NCBI GenBank assembly: GCA_910589145.1
Contig: CAJUSD010000018.1
Span: 1 to 60,307 of the forward strand
Source: an uncultured Oscillospiraceae bacterium
Lineage (GTDB): Bacteria > Bacillota > Clostridia > Oscillospirales > Ruminococcaceae
Reading direction: 5' to 3'
Length of the DNA stretch: 60,307 nt
Shown here: one piece after another, positions 9,084 to 17,483 of the stretch
Layout of the letters: every line of letters begins with the position of its first letter
How positions within the stretch are numbered: position 1 is the stretch's first letter
The notes under the pieces: model-generated
Seen by the model: the letters and a program-made list of their open reading frames with translations, nothing else
The model's database searches: none
What the model was told of the DNA's origin: nothing
Position numbers and translations under genes: made by a program

Positions 9084-9114
9084 ATTATACTCCATAGAGT
9101 ATACTCTAAGTCAA
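9084..9114 (-). promoter_or_regulatory. MerR-type promoter of the DUF362 gene
   Basis: On the minus strand TTGACT and TATAAT are separated by exactly 19 bp, and the spacer carries the dyad TAGAGTATACTCTA. The overlong spacer with a central dyad is the hallmark of promoters activated by MerR family regulators through DNA distortion. Confidence 0.75.
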
Positions 9115-9194
9115 TAGGGGGACGAAAGCATCCCTTTTAAGAAATATGTTACAGACTTAAACCGATGTAAACGCTGCAATAAATATTAGAAATA

Positions 9195-9355
9195 AGGTTA
9201 TACGGCCAGTAACCGTATAACCCATCATAGAACCGTAGGATATATGGGGATAGCCCGCTTATGCTTAGTACATTGCTACTATCGAACAAGAACCGACTGC
9301 CTGCTTTCGCAGGAGGAAGCCCCCGATTCTATTAGCAGGGGAGGATGTCACTTGA
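9195..9355 (+). mobile_element. IS200/IS605-like right-end relic with TnpB guide-RNA-like 3' end
   Basis: This non-coding stretch has a perfect 10-bp hairpin (GGTTATACGG / CCGTATAACC, 9197-9222), then a CCTGC-TTTC-GCAGG hairpin (9300-9313). It ends in GGAAGCCCCC, an A/T loop and GGGGAGG followed by TGTCAC. The last part resembles the terminal stem and cleavage end of TnpB-associated right ends and omega RNAs as I remember them. No transposase or TnpB reading frame remains. It could be a non-autonomous derivative, a decayed IS end or a coincidental structured RNA. Downstream DNA after 9355 would be the guide region if this is a true right end. Confidence 0.45.
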
Positions 9356-9430
9356 TGAGGGAGTTCATTATTTAAATCCAAAACACTTTTCTGCTGCACA
9401 ACTTGTTGAAATTATGGAAAAAACCTATTC

Positions 9431-9470
9431 ACCAGTTGATAAAGTAATTTTATCAACTGGTTTGTCATTT
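9431..9470 (+). terminator. Terminator downstream of the IS-end-like RNA
   Basis: A perfect 13-bp stem (ACCAGTTGATAAA / TTTATCAACTGGT) with a 5-nt loop is followed by a T-rich stretch. It sits inside a small open frame (9345-9545), which argues that the frame is not a gene. Confidence 0.65.
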
Positions 9471-9562
9471 TATATCAAAAAGATAAATTCTTTTTGGAAG
9501 ATAGAAAAACCATATAGGAAAATTCCTTTTTCTGCGGTACAATAATAATATACCACTAAAAA

Positions 9563-9582
9563 GGATATGGGAAACCATATCC
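9563..9582 (+). promoter_or_regulatory. Leader hairpin before the first YetA-like gene
   Basis: GGATATGG-GAAA-CCATATCC forms an 8-bp stem with a GAAA tetraloop just ahead of the ribosome binding site (AGGAGAGA). It may stabilise the mRNA or act as an operator; no T-run follows, so it is not a terminator. Confidence 0.4.
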
Positions 9583-9601
9583 AAAGACAGGAGAGATAGA
9601 A

Positions 9602-12346
9602 ATGGAAGCGAAGCTGCATTGGCTGGCTCCCCGGCAGCAGGCACAATCGCCGGTGACGTTTGGGTGTCCTTGGCCGAAACAGACGTTAAAACGCGGTCAG
9701 ATTACAGCCCTGCGGGATGAAGGCGGAAACTTCATTCCAGTACAGAGCAAAACAACCGCCTACTGGCCGGACGGTTCTGTTAAATGGACGGCCCATTCCG
9801 CAGTTTTGGATACTGCATCGGATAAGTCCTATGAAATTGTATTGACAGAAACCCCAGCAGCGGTTCCCCCAAAAGGAGAGGAAATCCAGGCAAAACAATT
9901 AGAGGATGGTTCTGTAACTGTAGAAAGCGGATCTCTGTTCTGCCATATCAAACCAAATACCCATGAGCTTATATCAAGCTTAACCCGCAAAAACGCCCAG
10001 CCTGAACTTTGCTGGCAGCCCATGTCTGCAAAGCTGATTGGGTACATAGAAAACAGGCAAAAGAGAGAGGGAATGGAGACAAATTCCCTTTATAAGCTGA
10101 CAGGCATCACCCATAAGGTGATATTAGAGGAATCCGGCCCTGTACGGGCAGTGGTCAAAATCGAAGGCTGCCACGAATACGACATGAGAAAATCCCAAAT
10201 TTTCCCCTTTTCAATCCGGCTTTACTTTTACGCGGGAAGCGATGAAATTCGTATGGCTCACAGCTTTATCTTTAACGCCAGTGAGCAGACTGATTTCCTA
10301 AAGGGATTAGCAGTGGAGCTTACCCTGACCGCCTCCGGCGAAGGCTATAACCGCCATGTAGGTTTTGCAGGGGAAAAGGGAATGTGGTATGAAGCCCTTC
10401 AGCCTATGTATGTAGGCGGGGGAATCTGGGGGAAAAAGAAAACTGCCCGTCCAGAATCCGGCGATGATGAGCGCCTTGTTTTGTATCGCCGCCAACAAAT
10501 CGACGGCCAGTTTGTAGCATTGAACCGGGAAAAAAATCCAGAATTTGTGGACGTTGTTGAGGATAACGCCCTTTTTAATGATTTCCGCCTCAGTCAACCC
10601 TCCTGCGAGAATTATGTTATCACGAAACGCACTTTTCCAGACTGTTCCTATATTACAGCCACACAGGGAACGAGAAGCGGCGGAACTGTATTTTTCGGAA
10701 GCCGGGCAGGGGTAATTGCTGCCGGGATCCGGGATTTTTGGCAGAAATCCCCGATGGCTTTGGAAATCAAAAATGGCTCTTTAGAGCATCCAACAATGAC
10801 TTTATGGCTGTGGAGCCGTTACGCTGAATCTATGGATTTCCGCGCCTACGACACTGTTTCCCATAAACACTCCTATGGCGGGGTAATGAATGTTCCAGAG
10901 GGAATCGCTAATACCAACGAGCTTTCTTTCAAACTCTTTGACTGTATGCCTGGTAAAGAAGCCATATTGGATTTTGCAGCCGATGTACAAACGGATTCCC
11001 TTTTGGTGGCAAACCCGGAGGTTTACCAGAATACCGGCGTATTTGGCAGCTACTGGGCAGAACCCAAAGACCCTAAATATAAAGATAAGGCCTATGAGAA
11101 GGCCCTTCTGGAATATGTACGTTTTTATATCCGGGAGGTGGAACAGCGGAAATGGTATGGCTTCTGGGACTATGGAGACGTTATGCACACCTATGACCCA
11201 GTTCGCCACTGCTGGCGGTACGATGTGGGGGGATTTGCCTGGCATAATACTGAACTGTGCAACACTTATGTCAACTGGTTAACCTTCCTGCGCACTGGGG
11301 ATTATGAGATTTACCGTTTTGCCCGCGCCATGAGCCGCCATGCCAGCGAGGTAGATACCTACCATTTAGGCAAATTTTCCATGCTGGGAACACGGCACAA
11401 TGTCCGCCACTGGGGATGCGGGGCAAAGGAACCGAGAATTTCCACAGCGGGACATCACCGCTTTTATTACTACCTGACCGCCGATGAGCGGATTGGGGAT
11501 GTGATGGATTTTGTCAAGGATGCAGATAACCGCTGTGATTATAAAGACCCTATGGGCGGATTCTTTGGAAAGCATTCCCCGGAAAACCGCAATTATGCCC
11601 ATGTCCGGGTAGGGCCCGACTGGACATCTTATGCTGTCAACTGGCTCACCCGCTGGGAGCGTTTTGAGGATGCCAAATACCGGGATAAACTGCTTACAGG
11701 TATTGAATCCCTGAAAAAAGTCCCCCTGCGCCTTTCTTCTGGTTCTACCTTCCACTACGACCACCGGGATGGCATCCTCCATTATATGGGGGCTGAAAAT
11801 CCGGCGGGACATACCCATTTAGGGGATGGGAACTACTCCCAGCATATGGTAGTCTGCTTTGGCGGGCCAGAAACATGGATGGAGCTGTGCGACCTGCTGG
11901 ATGACCAGGAAATGAGGGAAATGCTGGCGCAATTCGGAGAACTGTATGCTATGGAGCCAGAGGAACGATTCCAGGCCACTGACGGGCTGATTTCCGAGAA
12001 AAACGACAGGGCATGGGCTGGCCATGGCCCAATCTGGGGCCTGCGCACCTACGCATATGCAGCATGGCTCCACAACCGCCCAGAGTTGATGGAGAAGGCA
12101 GTCCAAAATCTGCGGTACGACGGGGATCTGGACGATGTGATCCAGGATGGGGTACAGGGCCGTATACTGTCCGACGGCAGCCTGCATATGATCCAAGTAG
12201 AGGCTAAGGATGCTCCCCGACCTATAGAAGAATTGGTTTACTCCAAGACAAACGGTATTTCCCAATGGAGTCTGAACTATATGGAAACGGCACGGCTTCG
12301 GGAAATGATGGGGGAAAAAGAGCCCAAAGGAGGGAACGGACAATGA
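9602..12346 (+). CDS. PcRGLX/YetA-like protein (exo-rhamnogalacturonan lyase family), copy 1
   Basis: The 914-residue product has the three-part PcRGLX/YetA plan. The N-terminal RIFT-barrel region has SPVTFGCPWPK and AYWPDGSVKWTAHSAV (residues about 18-65). A central beta-sandwich contains ESGPVRAVVKIEG and FPFSIRLYFYAG. The C-terminal alpha/alpha toroid has GFWDYGDVMH, GGFAWHNTE, RHNVRHWGCG and NPAGHTHLGDG. Fungal PcRGLX removes disaccharides from rhamnogalacturonan ends by beta-elimination; the bacterial branch, including B. subtilis YetA, is less well tested. No signal peptide is seen, so it should act in the cytoplasm on imported oligosaccharides. The next gene overlaps it by 4 bp (ATGA). 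Confidence 0.85.
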   Translation: MEAKLHWLAPRQQAQSPVTFGCPWPKQTLKRGQITALRDEGGNFIPVQSKTTAYWPDGSVKWTAHSAVLDTASDKSYEIVLTETPAAVPPKGEEIQAKQLEDGSVTVESGSLFCHIKPNTHELISSLTRKNAQPELCWQPMSAKLIGYIENRQKREGMETNSLYKLTGITHKVILEESGPVRAVVKIEGCHEYDMRKSQIFPFSIRLYFYAGSDEIRMAHSFIFNASEQTDFLKGLAVELTLTASGEGYNRHVGFAGEKGMWYEALQPMYVGGGIWGKKKTARPESGDDERLVLYRRQQIDGQFVALNREKNPEFVDVVEDNALFNDFRLSQPSCENYVITKRTFPDCSYITATQGTRSGGTVFFGSRAGVIAAGIRDFWQKSPMALEIKNGSLEHPTMTLWLWSRYAESMDFRAYDTVSHKHSYGGVMNVPEGIANTNELSFKLFDCMPGKEAILDFAADVQTDSLLVANPEVYQNTGVFGSYWAEPKDPKYKDKAYEKALLEYVRFYIREVEQRKWYGFWDYGDVMHTYDPVRHCWRYDVGGFAWHNTELCNTYVNWLTFLRTGDYEIYRFARAMSRHASEVDTYHLGKFSMLGTRHNVRHWGCGAKEPRISTAGHHRFYYYLTADERIGDVMDFVKDADNRCDYKDPMGGFFGKHSPENRNYAHVRVGPDWTSYAVNWLTRWERFEDAKYRDKLLTGIESLKKVPLRLSSGSTFHYDHRDGILHYMGAENPAGHTHLGDGNYSQHMVVCFGGPETWMELCDLLDDQEMREMLAQFGELYAMEPEERFQATDGLISEKNDRAWAGHGPIWGLRTYAYAAWLHNRPELMEKAVQNLRYDGDLDDVIQDGVQGRILSDGSLHMIQVEAKDAPRPIEELVYSKTNGISQWSLNYMETARLREMMGEKEPKGGNGQ

Positions 12347-14973
12347 AACGTGAAATGAAATGGCTCAAAGAACGCAGTCAAAAGCAGGTTCCTGTGACCT
12401 TTGGGGCGCCATGGGGCAGAGGGGAGCTTCCAAAGGGCTCATCCCTTGCCCTGATTGGCGGTGACGGCAAAGAACTCCCCTGTCAGGTAAAGCCTACTGC
12501 CTACTGGCCGGATGGTTCTATTAAATGGACTGCCCATTCTGCTGTACTGGATACCTGCCAGAATTATACAATTTCCCTTTCAGGCAAAATGCCTGCATCC
12601 CCGGAACAGCCTGTTTCCGCTTTCCAAGATGAAAACGGTGTGACCATTGAAAGCGGTCTGCTATCCTGTCGGGTGGAATATGGGGATAATCTGATCTCTT
12701 CCCTGGTACGGAAAGTAGATGGCTTCCAGCCCATGAGCGGGAAACTGGTGGCCCTGATTCAAAATGAGGAGCTTCATGACGACTGCGAATTCCGGTATAT
12801 CTGTCGCTTCGAAGGTGTAACCCAGCAGATTACTCTGGAAGAATCCGGCCCGGTGCGGGCAGTGGTCAAGGTGGAGGGGCTTCACAGATGTATTGTTCCA
12901 GGGGATTCCGGCAGTGAGATTTTTCCTTTCTCTCTGCGGCTGTATTTCTATGCGGGCAGTCAGGAGGTTAAGATAGTTCATTCCTTTGTATTTGACATTA
13001 ACGAACATACCGACTTCTTAAAGGGGCTGGCTCTGGAACTAACTATGGAAGCTTCAGGAGAACTCTATAACCGCCATGTTGGATTTGTCGGGGAAACTGG
13101 GATGTTCTACGAGGCGGTACAGCCTGCCTACTTTAAAAACAACTGGAAATATCCTGGAATGCCTGTACCGGAGGAAACTACCACCTATGAACGCCAGCAG
13201 CTTGATGGACAGTTTATTGAAATCCCGGAAGAAGGAGATTTTTCAGAGGTTGTCCATGATAATGCCTGGTGGAACAATTTCCGTCTGAGCCAGGATTCCT
13301 GCGATCATTATATCATTTCAAAAAGCACCCATGAAGAATGTGCCCAAATTACTGCTTTCCAGGGAAACCGAAGCCAGGGGGCCATGTTCTTTGGATGCAA
13401 AGCGGGGATCATTGCGGCAGCTATCAAAGATTGCTGGCAAAAGCCCCCTATGGCATTGGAAATTCAGAATGCGGCGGGAGATCATCCGGTTATGACCTTG
13501 TGGCTGTGGAGCCGTTATGCAGAACCGATGGACTTCCGCGCCTATGACCGGAAAAGCCATACCTATGCCTATGGTGGAATCAACAATCATCCAGAGGGGA
13601 TTGCCAACACCAATGAAATCTATTTGTCTCTTTTTGGGGAAATGCCCGGAAAACAGGCTGTAATAGATTTTGCCGGCGATGTGCAGAGTGAAACTCTGCT
13701 GGTTGCGGAGCCGTCAGTTTACGCTGAAACCAAGGCTCTGGGAAGCTACTGGACCGAGACAGATGAGAAATACCGCGTTCCCGCCTATGAAAAGGCGTTA
13801 AGGGAGATGCAGGAATTTTACATTCATGAAATTGAGCAGCGGAGATGGTACGGCTTCTGGGATTATGGCGACGTGATGCACTCCTATGATACTGTCCGCC
13901 ATTGCTGGCGGTATGATGTCGGAGGCTTTGCATGGCACAATACGGAGCTGTGCAACACCTATGTCAACTGGCTGTATTTCCTGCGGACGGGAGATTATGA
14001 GATATACCGTTTTGCCCGCGCCATGAGCCGCCATTGCAGCGAGGTTGACACCTACCACAGTGGGAAATATGCCATGTTGGGTTCACGGCATAATGTGCGG
14101 CATTGGGGCTGCGGGGCCAAAGAAGCCCGTATTTCCATGGCAGGACATTACCGTTTCTTCTATTATCTGACTGCTGACGAGCGGATCGGGGATATTATGG
14201 ATTTTGTGAAGGACGCAGACTTTACCACTTTACAGAAAGACCCCATGGGAAACTATTTCCCGTCCCATCCCCAATTCTCACATTGTAGAACCGGCCCAGA
14301 CTGGACTTCCTTCCTCAGCAACTGGATGACCCGCTGGGAGCGTACGGAAGACCCTAAATATCGTGACAAACTTCTTAGAAGCATAGAATCCATTAAAAAG
14401 GCTCCTTTGGGGCTGTCCTCTGGTTCTACCTTCCACTATGAACCGGAAACTGGGGAAATGCACTATATGGGAACTGACAATCCCGCTGGGCACAGGCATC
14501 TGGGAGATGGAAATTACCAGCAGCATATGGTAATTATGTTTGGGGGCGCCGAAATCTGGTTTGAGCTTTGCGAACTGTTGGAGGATCCGGATTTTGAAAA
14601 GATGGTGGCTGATTTCGGGGAATATTATGGTATGACCCCAGAGGAACGGACCCAGAAATCCCACGGGTTGTTTAATCCTGACAACGACCGCTGCTGGGGC
14701 GGAATTGGCGGCAGAATGACGGCCTTTGCTGGGTATTATTTGGACAGTGACCGGTATATGAAGGCAGGAGAGGAAAGCATTACCTTCCCAGCTCAGAAGA
14801 TGACACAAGCTTTTGACGAGAGCGGGAATATGCAGTTATGGGATGTACCAGAGAAGGATGCGCCATATCCCATAAAGGAAGTGTGGAACCTGACCACAAA
14901 TACAACTGCACAGTGGAGCCTAGGATATATGGAAGTGGCAAAGCTGCGGGAAATGCAGGAGAATAAGAAATAA
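12343..14973 (+). CDS. PcRGLX/YetA-like protein (exo-rhamnogalacturonan lyase family), copy 2
   Basis: This 876-residue paralog of the preceding gene shares long near-identical blocks (GGFAWHNTELCNTYVNWL, RHNVRHWGCGAKE, MDFVKDAD) but diverges at the N-terminus and in the last 150 residues, so it is an old tandem duplication with probable change of substrate preference. I place the start at ATG 12343, which overlaps the upstream TGA and follows GGAGG at suitable spacing; a longer reading from 12265 would overlap the upstream gene without its own signal. It is cytoplasmic with no signal peptide. In B. subtilis yetA adjoins lplABCD; here an LplABC-like transporter occurs at 45-49 kb. Confidence 0.84.
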   Translation: MKREMKWLKERSQKQVPVTFGAPWGRGELPKGSSLALIGGDGKELPCQVKPTAYWPDGSIKWTAHSAVLDTCQNYTISLSGKMPASPEQPVSAFQDENGVTIESGLLSCRVEYGDNLISSLVRKVDGFQPMSGKLVALIQNEELHDDCEFRYICRFEGVTQQITLEESGPVRAVVKVEGLHRCIVPGDSGSEIFPFSLRLYFYAGSQEVKIVHSFVFDINEHTDFLKGLALELTMEASGELYNRHVGFVGETGMFYEAVQPAYFKNNWKYPGMPVPEETTTYERQQLDGQFIEIPEEGDFSEVVHDNAWWNNFRLSQDSCDHYIISKSTHEECAQITAFQGNRSQGAMFFGCKAGIIAAAIKDCWQKPPMALEIQNAAGDHPVMTLWLWSRYAEPMDFRAYDRKSHTYAYGGINNHPEGIANTNEIYLSLFGEMPGKQAVIDFAGDVQSETLLVAEPSVYAETKALGSYWTETDEKYRVPAYEKALREMQEFYIHEIEQRRWYGFWDYGDVMHSYDTVRHCWRYDVGGFAWHNTELCNTYVNWLYFLRTGDYEIYRFARAMSRHCSEVDTYHSGKYAMLGSRHNVRHWGCGAKEARISMAGHYRFFYYLTADERIGDIMDFVKDADFTTLQKDPMGNYFPSHPQFSHCRTGPDWTSFLSNWMTRWERTEDPKYRDKLLRSIESIKKAPLGLSSGSTFHYEPETGEMHYMGTDNPAGHRHLGDGNYQQHMVIMFGGAEIWFELCELLEDPDFEKMVADFGEYYGMTPEERTQKSHGLFNPDNDRCWGGIGGRMTAFAGYYLDSDRYMKAGEESITFPAQKMTQAFDESGNMQLWDVPEKDAPYPIKEVWNLTTNTTAQWSLGYMEVAKLREMQENKK

Positions 14974-14999
14974 ACCAATAGAGTTTCCATAACATATTG

Positions 15000-15045
15000 A
15001 AAGCGGTTAAAAGGTCTTTAAAAAGAACCTTTTAACCGCTTTTTT
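15000..15045 (+). terminator. Terminator of the YetA-like operon
   Basis: A perfect 16-bp stem (AAAGCGGTTAAAAGGT and its complement) around an 11-nt loop is followed by TTTT. Confidence 0.92.
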
Positions 15046-15173
15046 GGCTTTAACCAATGTAGGTTTACATTTTATAGTTAATATCATACAATTTCTTTTA
15101 TAGAATTATGTAATTAAAGCTGGACTTTTCTACCGTTAGTTGAATTCCCATGCCAAACTCTTCTATCCTGTTA

Positions 15174-15202
15174 TTGTACAAAAACTTTGCCTCTGTTATG
15201 AT
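15174..15202 (+). promoter_or_regulatory. Promoter of the XRE-methyltransferase/purC pair
   Basis: TTGTAC (15174-15179) and TATGAT (15197-15202) are 17 bp apart and lie about 40 bp ahead of the ATG at 15243. Confidence 0.6.
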
Positions 15203-15242
15203 AAACATACCCCATTTTATTGGGAAGAAGGAGGAAATACAG

Positions 15243-16064
15243 ATGGACAACCTGAAAACCGGAAAAGTCATAAGCAAACGCCGAAAGGAACTGGGCCTCA
15301 CCCAAAATCAGCTTGCACAAAGGCTGAATATATCCTTTCAGGCGGTATCCAAATGGGAAAATGGAACGGCTTACCCCGATGTTGCAACACTTCCCAATTT
15401 GGCTGCTGTCCTTAACACCACTATTGACGCTCTCTTTGGATATAGCGGCGTTGCTGCAGACTATGACAGCCGTTACAGCACCGAAGAATACTACTGGGGG
15501 TTGAAGCCCAACCGTATCTGCTATGATATCATGAAAATCCTTCCACCGGTAAAGCCGTACCGGGTTTTGGATATAGGCTGCGGCGAGGGAAAGGATGCGG
15601 TTTTCTTCGCCAAATGCGGCTATGGGGTAACTGCCTTTGATATTTCCGGGCCAGGGATTGAAAAGGCAAAAAAACTGGCTGAACACAATAAAACCAATGT
15701 CAATTTCTTTCAGGCGGATATCTTTGATTTCCGCCTTGAAGGTGAATTTGATATCATATTCAGCAGCGGGATGTTCCACTTTATCCCAGAGACCCATCGG
15801 GAAGAACTCTGCGGCAGCCTGAAAAACCATACTGCCGCAGGCGGCATAAACGCCCTGAACGTATTTGTTAAAAAACCTTTTATTGCCCGCGCGCCGGCTA
15901 GTACTAGGGATGAAGGGCAGCGCCGCCCCTGGCATTCCGGCGAACTGTTCGGGTACTATCACGACTGGCTGTTCCATATCTGCCAGGAAGAAATATTCGA
16001 CTGCATGAGCGGCGGTACACTCCATAAGCACTGTATGGACACACTGATCGCTCAGAAAATGTAA
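15243..16064 (+). CDS. XRE helix-turn-helix fused to a SAM methyltransferase
   Basis: The 273-residue product joins an XRE DNA-binding domain (residues 5-62; LGLTQNQLAQRLNISFQAVSKWENG) to a class I methyltransferase with the SAM loop VLDIGCGEG (108-116), an acidic motif-II end in AFDIS and FDIIFSSGMFHF. The catalytic part is TehB/ubiE-like; the methyl acceptor is unknown. The ATG at 15243 follows AAGGAGG; an earlier in-frame ATG at 15150 lies upstream of the promoter. purC starts 13 bp after its stop. The fusion suggests a regulator whose enzyme half senses SAM or a methylatable ligand, or an enzyme that controls its own gene; this is inference. Confidence 0.8.
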   Translation: MDNLKTGKVISKRRKELGLTQNQLAQRLNISFQAVSKWENGTAYPDVATLPNLAAVLNTTIDALFGYSGVAADYDSRYSTEEYYWGLKPNRICYDIMKILPPVKPYRVLDIGCGEGKDAVFFAKCGYGVTAFDISGPGIEKAKKLAEHNKTNVNFFQADIFDFRLEGEFDIIFSSGMFHFIPETHREELCGSLKNHTAAGGINALNVFVKKPFIARAPASTRDEGQRRPWHSGELFGYYHDWLFHICQEEIFDCMSGGTLHKHCMDTLIAQKM

Positions 16065-16077
16065 GGAGGGGAACTAA

Positions 16078-16920
16078 TTGAAACCTTTATACAGCGGCAA
16101 AGTACGGGAAATATATGATATTTCGGAGAATAGGCTTGTTATTGTAGCAACGGACAGGATATCTGCCTTTGACCATATCCTTCCAGTAGAGATTAAAAAC
16201 AAAGGAATTATTTTAAACCGGATGTCAAATTTTTGGTTTGATAAAACAAAAGAGATCGTTAAAAACCATATTGTTGAGCAAAAAACTGAAAACATGCCAG
16301 CCTTTTTCCAGGACAAATGGTTCCAAGGCCGGACAGTGATGGTTGAAAAGCTCCAGATGCTTCCCTTTGAATTTGTAGTACGCGGTTATCTTCTTGGAAG
16401 TATTTGGGATGCATACAAAAAAGGTAAGCCCTTTTGTGGTAATATACTTTCTGGCCATTATCAAATGGCCCAAAAGTTAGACCATCCTGTTATTACCCCT
16501 GCCATAAAGCGGAATGACAGCCATGATGAATATATAAGTATTCAATATGTGCAATCAAAGTTAGGAGATGAGCTGACAGGACAAATTAAAACCATCTGTT
16601 TTAAGCTTTATGAAGTATGCAGCCGGTATGCATTTTCCAGAGGAATTATTATAGCAGATGCAAAATTTGAGTTTGGCTGGAATAGAGAAGGCGAACTGGT
16701 CTTGGCTGATGAGATATTTACCCCGGATTCCAGCCGGTTTTGGGATATTGGAGCATATAAGACCGGTGTTTCGCCCAAATCCTTTGATAAGCAATTCCTG
16801 CGTGACTGGCTGACAGAGCATCAGGCAGATGGTGCATATCCGTTTGACAGAGTACCGGAAAACATTTTGGAACAGACAGCACGGATATATCAGGAATGTC
16901 TTAAAAGAATTGTATATTAA
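16078..16920 (+). CDS. purC: Phosphoribosylaminoimidazole-succinocarboxamide synthase
   Basis: SAICAR synthetase joins CAIR and aspartate using ATP in purine synthesis. The 280-residue protein starts YSGKVREIYDI, has VATDRISAFDHILP, VVRGYLLGSIWDAY, FEFGW and LADEIFTPDSSRFW, which cover the ATP and substrate loops of the longer PurC type (about 280-300 residues). The start is TTG at 16078, preceded by AAGGAGGGG with 6 bp spacing. No other purine gene is nearby, which is unusual since purC often sits in a pur operon; here it is coupled to a methyltransferase-regulator. Confidence 0.96.
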   Translation: MKPLYSGKVREIYDISENRLVIVATDRISAFDHILPVEIKNKGIILNRMSNFWFDKTKEIVKNHIVEQKTENMPAFFQDKWFQGRTVMVEKLQMLPFEFVVRGYLLGSIWDAYKKGKPFCGNILSGHYQMAQKLDHPVITPAIKRNDSHDEYISIQYVQSKLGDELTGQIKTICFKLYEVCSRYAFSRGIIIADAKFEFGWNREGELVLADEIFTPDSSRFWDIGAYKTGVSPKSFDKQFLRDWLTEHQADGAYPFDRVPENILEQTARIYQECLKRIVY

Positions 16921-16934
16921 ACATTATTTTAAAG

Positions 16935-16977
16935 AGCGGTAAAAGAAATTTCTCTAAAATTTCTTTTACCGCTTTTA
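16935..16977. terminator. Convergent terminator after purC
   Basis: A perfect 17-bp stem (AGCGGTAAAAGAAATTT and complement), 5-nt loop and following Ts; it can serve both purC and the minus-strand XRE gene. Confidence 0.92.
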
Positions 16978-17014
16978 TCATTTATGAAACAAATCAAAAT
17001 AGATAAACACTATC

Positions 17015-17350
17015 TTATGGTTCTTTACAAGCCTTCGCATACAAAGTAAGAATTTTTACAGCATCCCCGCGTTGTTCGGAGGAAAGTCTGTGTAAAATCT
17101 CAGCAATAGGATTTCCGGGGGAACTCAGCAAATCCCCAAATAGAAGATAATCAACACTAATTGTCAATGTCTGACTTAATTTGATGAGAGTATCAAGCGA
17201 AACGCTTTTTTCGCCCCGCTCTATCATTTGATAGAACCGTAATGAAATGTCGATCTGCTCTGATACATATTCCTGCGTAAATCCAAGCATATTTCGCTTG
17301 CTCCGCAGACGCTCGCCAAATAAAAGCCGTTCATTATGGGTCAAAGGCAA
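17015..17350 (-). CDS. XRE family transcriptional regulator
   Basis: A 111-residue protein with an N-terminal XRE helix-turn-helix (residues 9-66; LGFTQEYVSEQIDISLRFYQ, then GEKSVSLDTLIKL and VDYLLFG) and a short helical tail. These regulators bind inverted or repeated sites near their own promoter. It diverges from the gene at 17484, and the space between carries several TTCG-type repeats that may be its operators. GGAGGGA precedes the ATG. Confidence 0.88.
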   Translation of the reverse strand: MPLTHNERLLFGERLRSKRNMLGFTQEYVSEQIDISLRFYQMIERGEKSVSLDTLIKLSQTLTISVDYLLFGDLLSSPGNPIAEILHRLSSEQRGDAVKILTLYAKACKEP

Positions 17351-17408
17351 TCCCTCCTTATAGTTCGCATTTTACAATTGTTAGTTGCTATTTTTTACGA
17401 ATTTTAAA

Positions 17409-17437
17409 TTGCTTATACGAACTTATAGATGTATAAT
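17409..17437 (+). promoter_or_regulatory. Promoter of the 17484 gene with likely operator repeats
   Basis: TTGCTT and TATAAT are separated by 17 bp. ATACGAACTTATAG overlaps the spacer, and related sites (ACGAATTT near 17396 and TAGTTCGCATT near 17360) lie upstream, so the divergent XRE protein may bind here. Confidence 0.6.
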
Positions 17438-17483
17438 AAGATTGAAAATATATCAGAAATATCGACATTTAAGGGGGTTTAAA

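Noticed and set aside
9345..9545. 66-codon open frame starting in the IS-end-like sequence
   Set aside because: It begins inside the structured right-end relic and contains a perfect 13-bp terminator hairpin; no SD and no recognisable product. It could be a host-gene fragment, but nothing supports it.
12265..12342. Longer start of the second YetA-like gene
   Set aside because: It would overlap the upstream gene by 82 bp; the ATG at 12343 has GGAGG and gives an N-terminus that aligns with the first copy.
15171..16031. 286-codon minus-strand open frame opposite the XRE-methyltransferase gene
   Set aside because: The plus strand encodes clear XRE and SAM motifs; the minus frame has no SD or known motif and is a mirror of the real gene.
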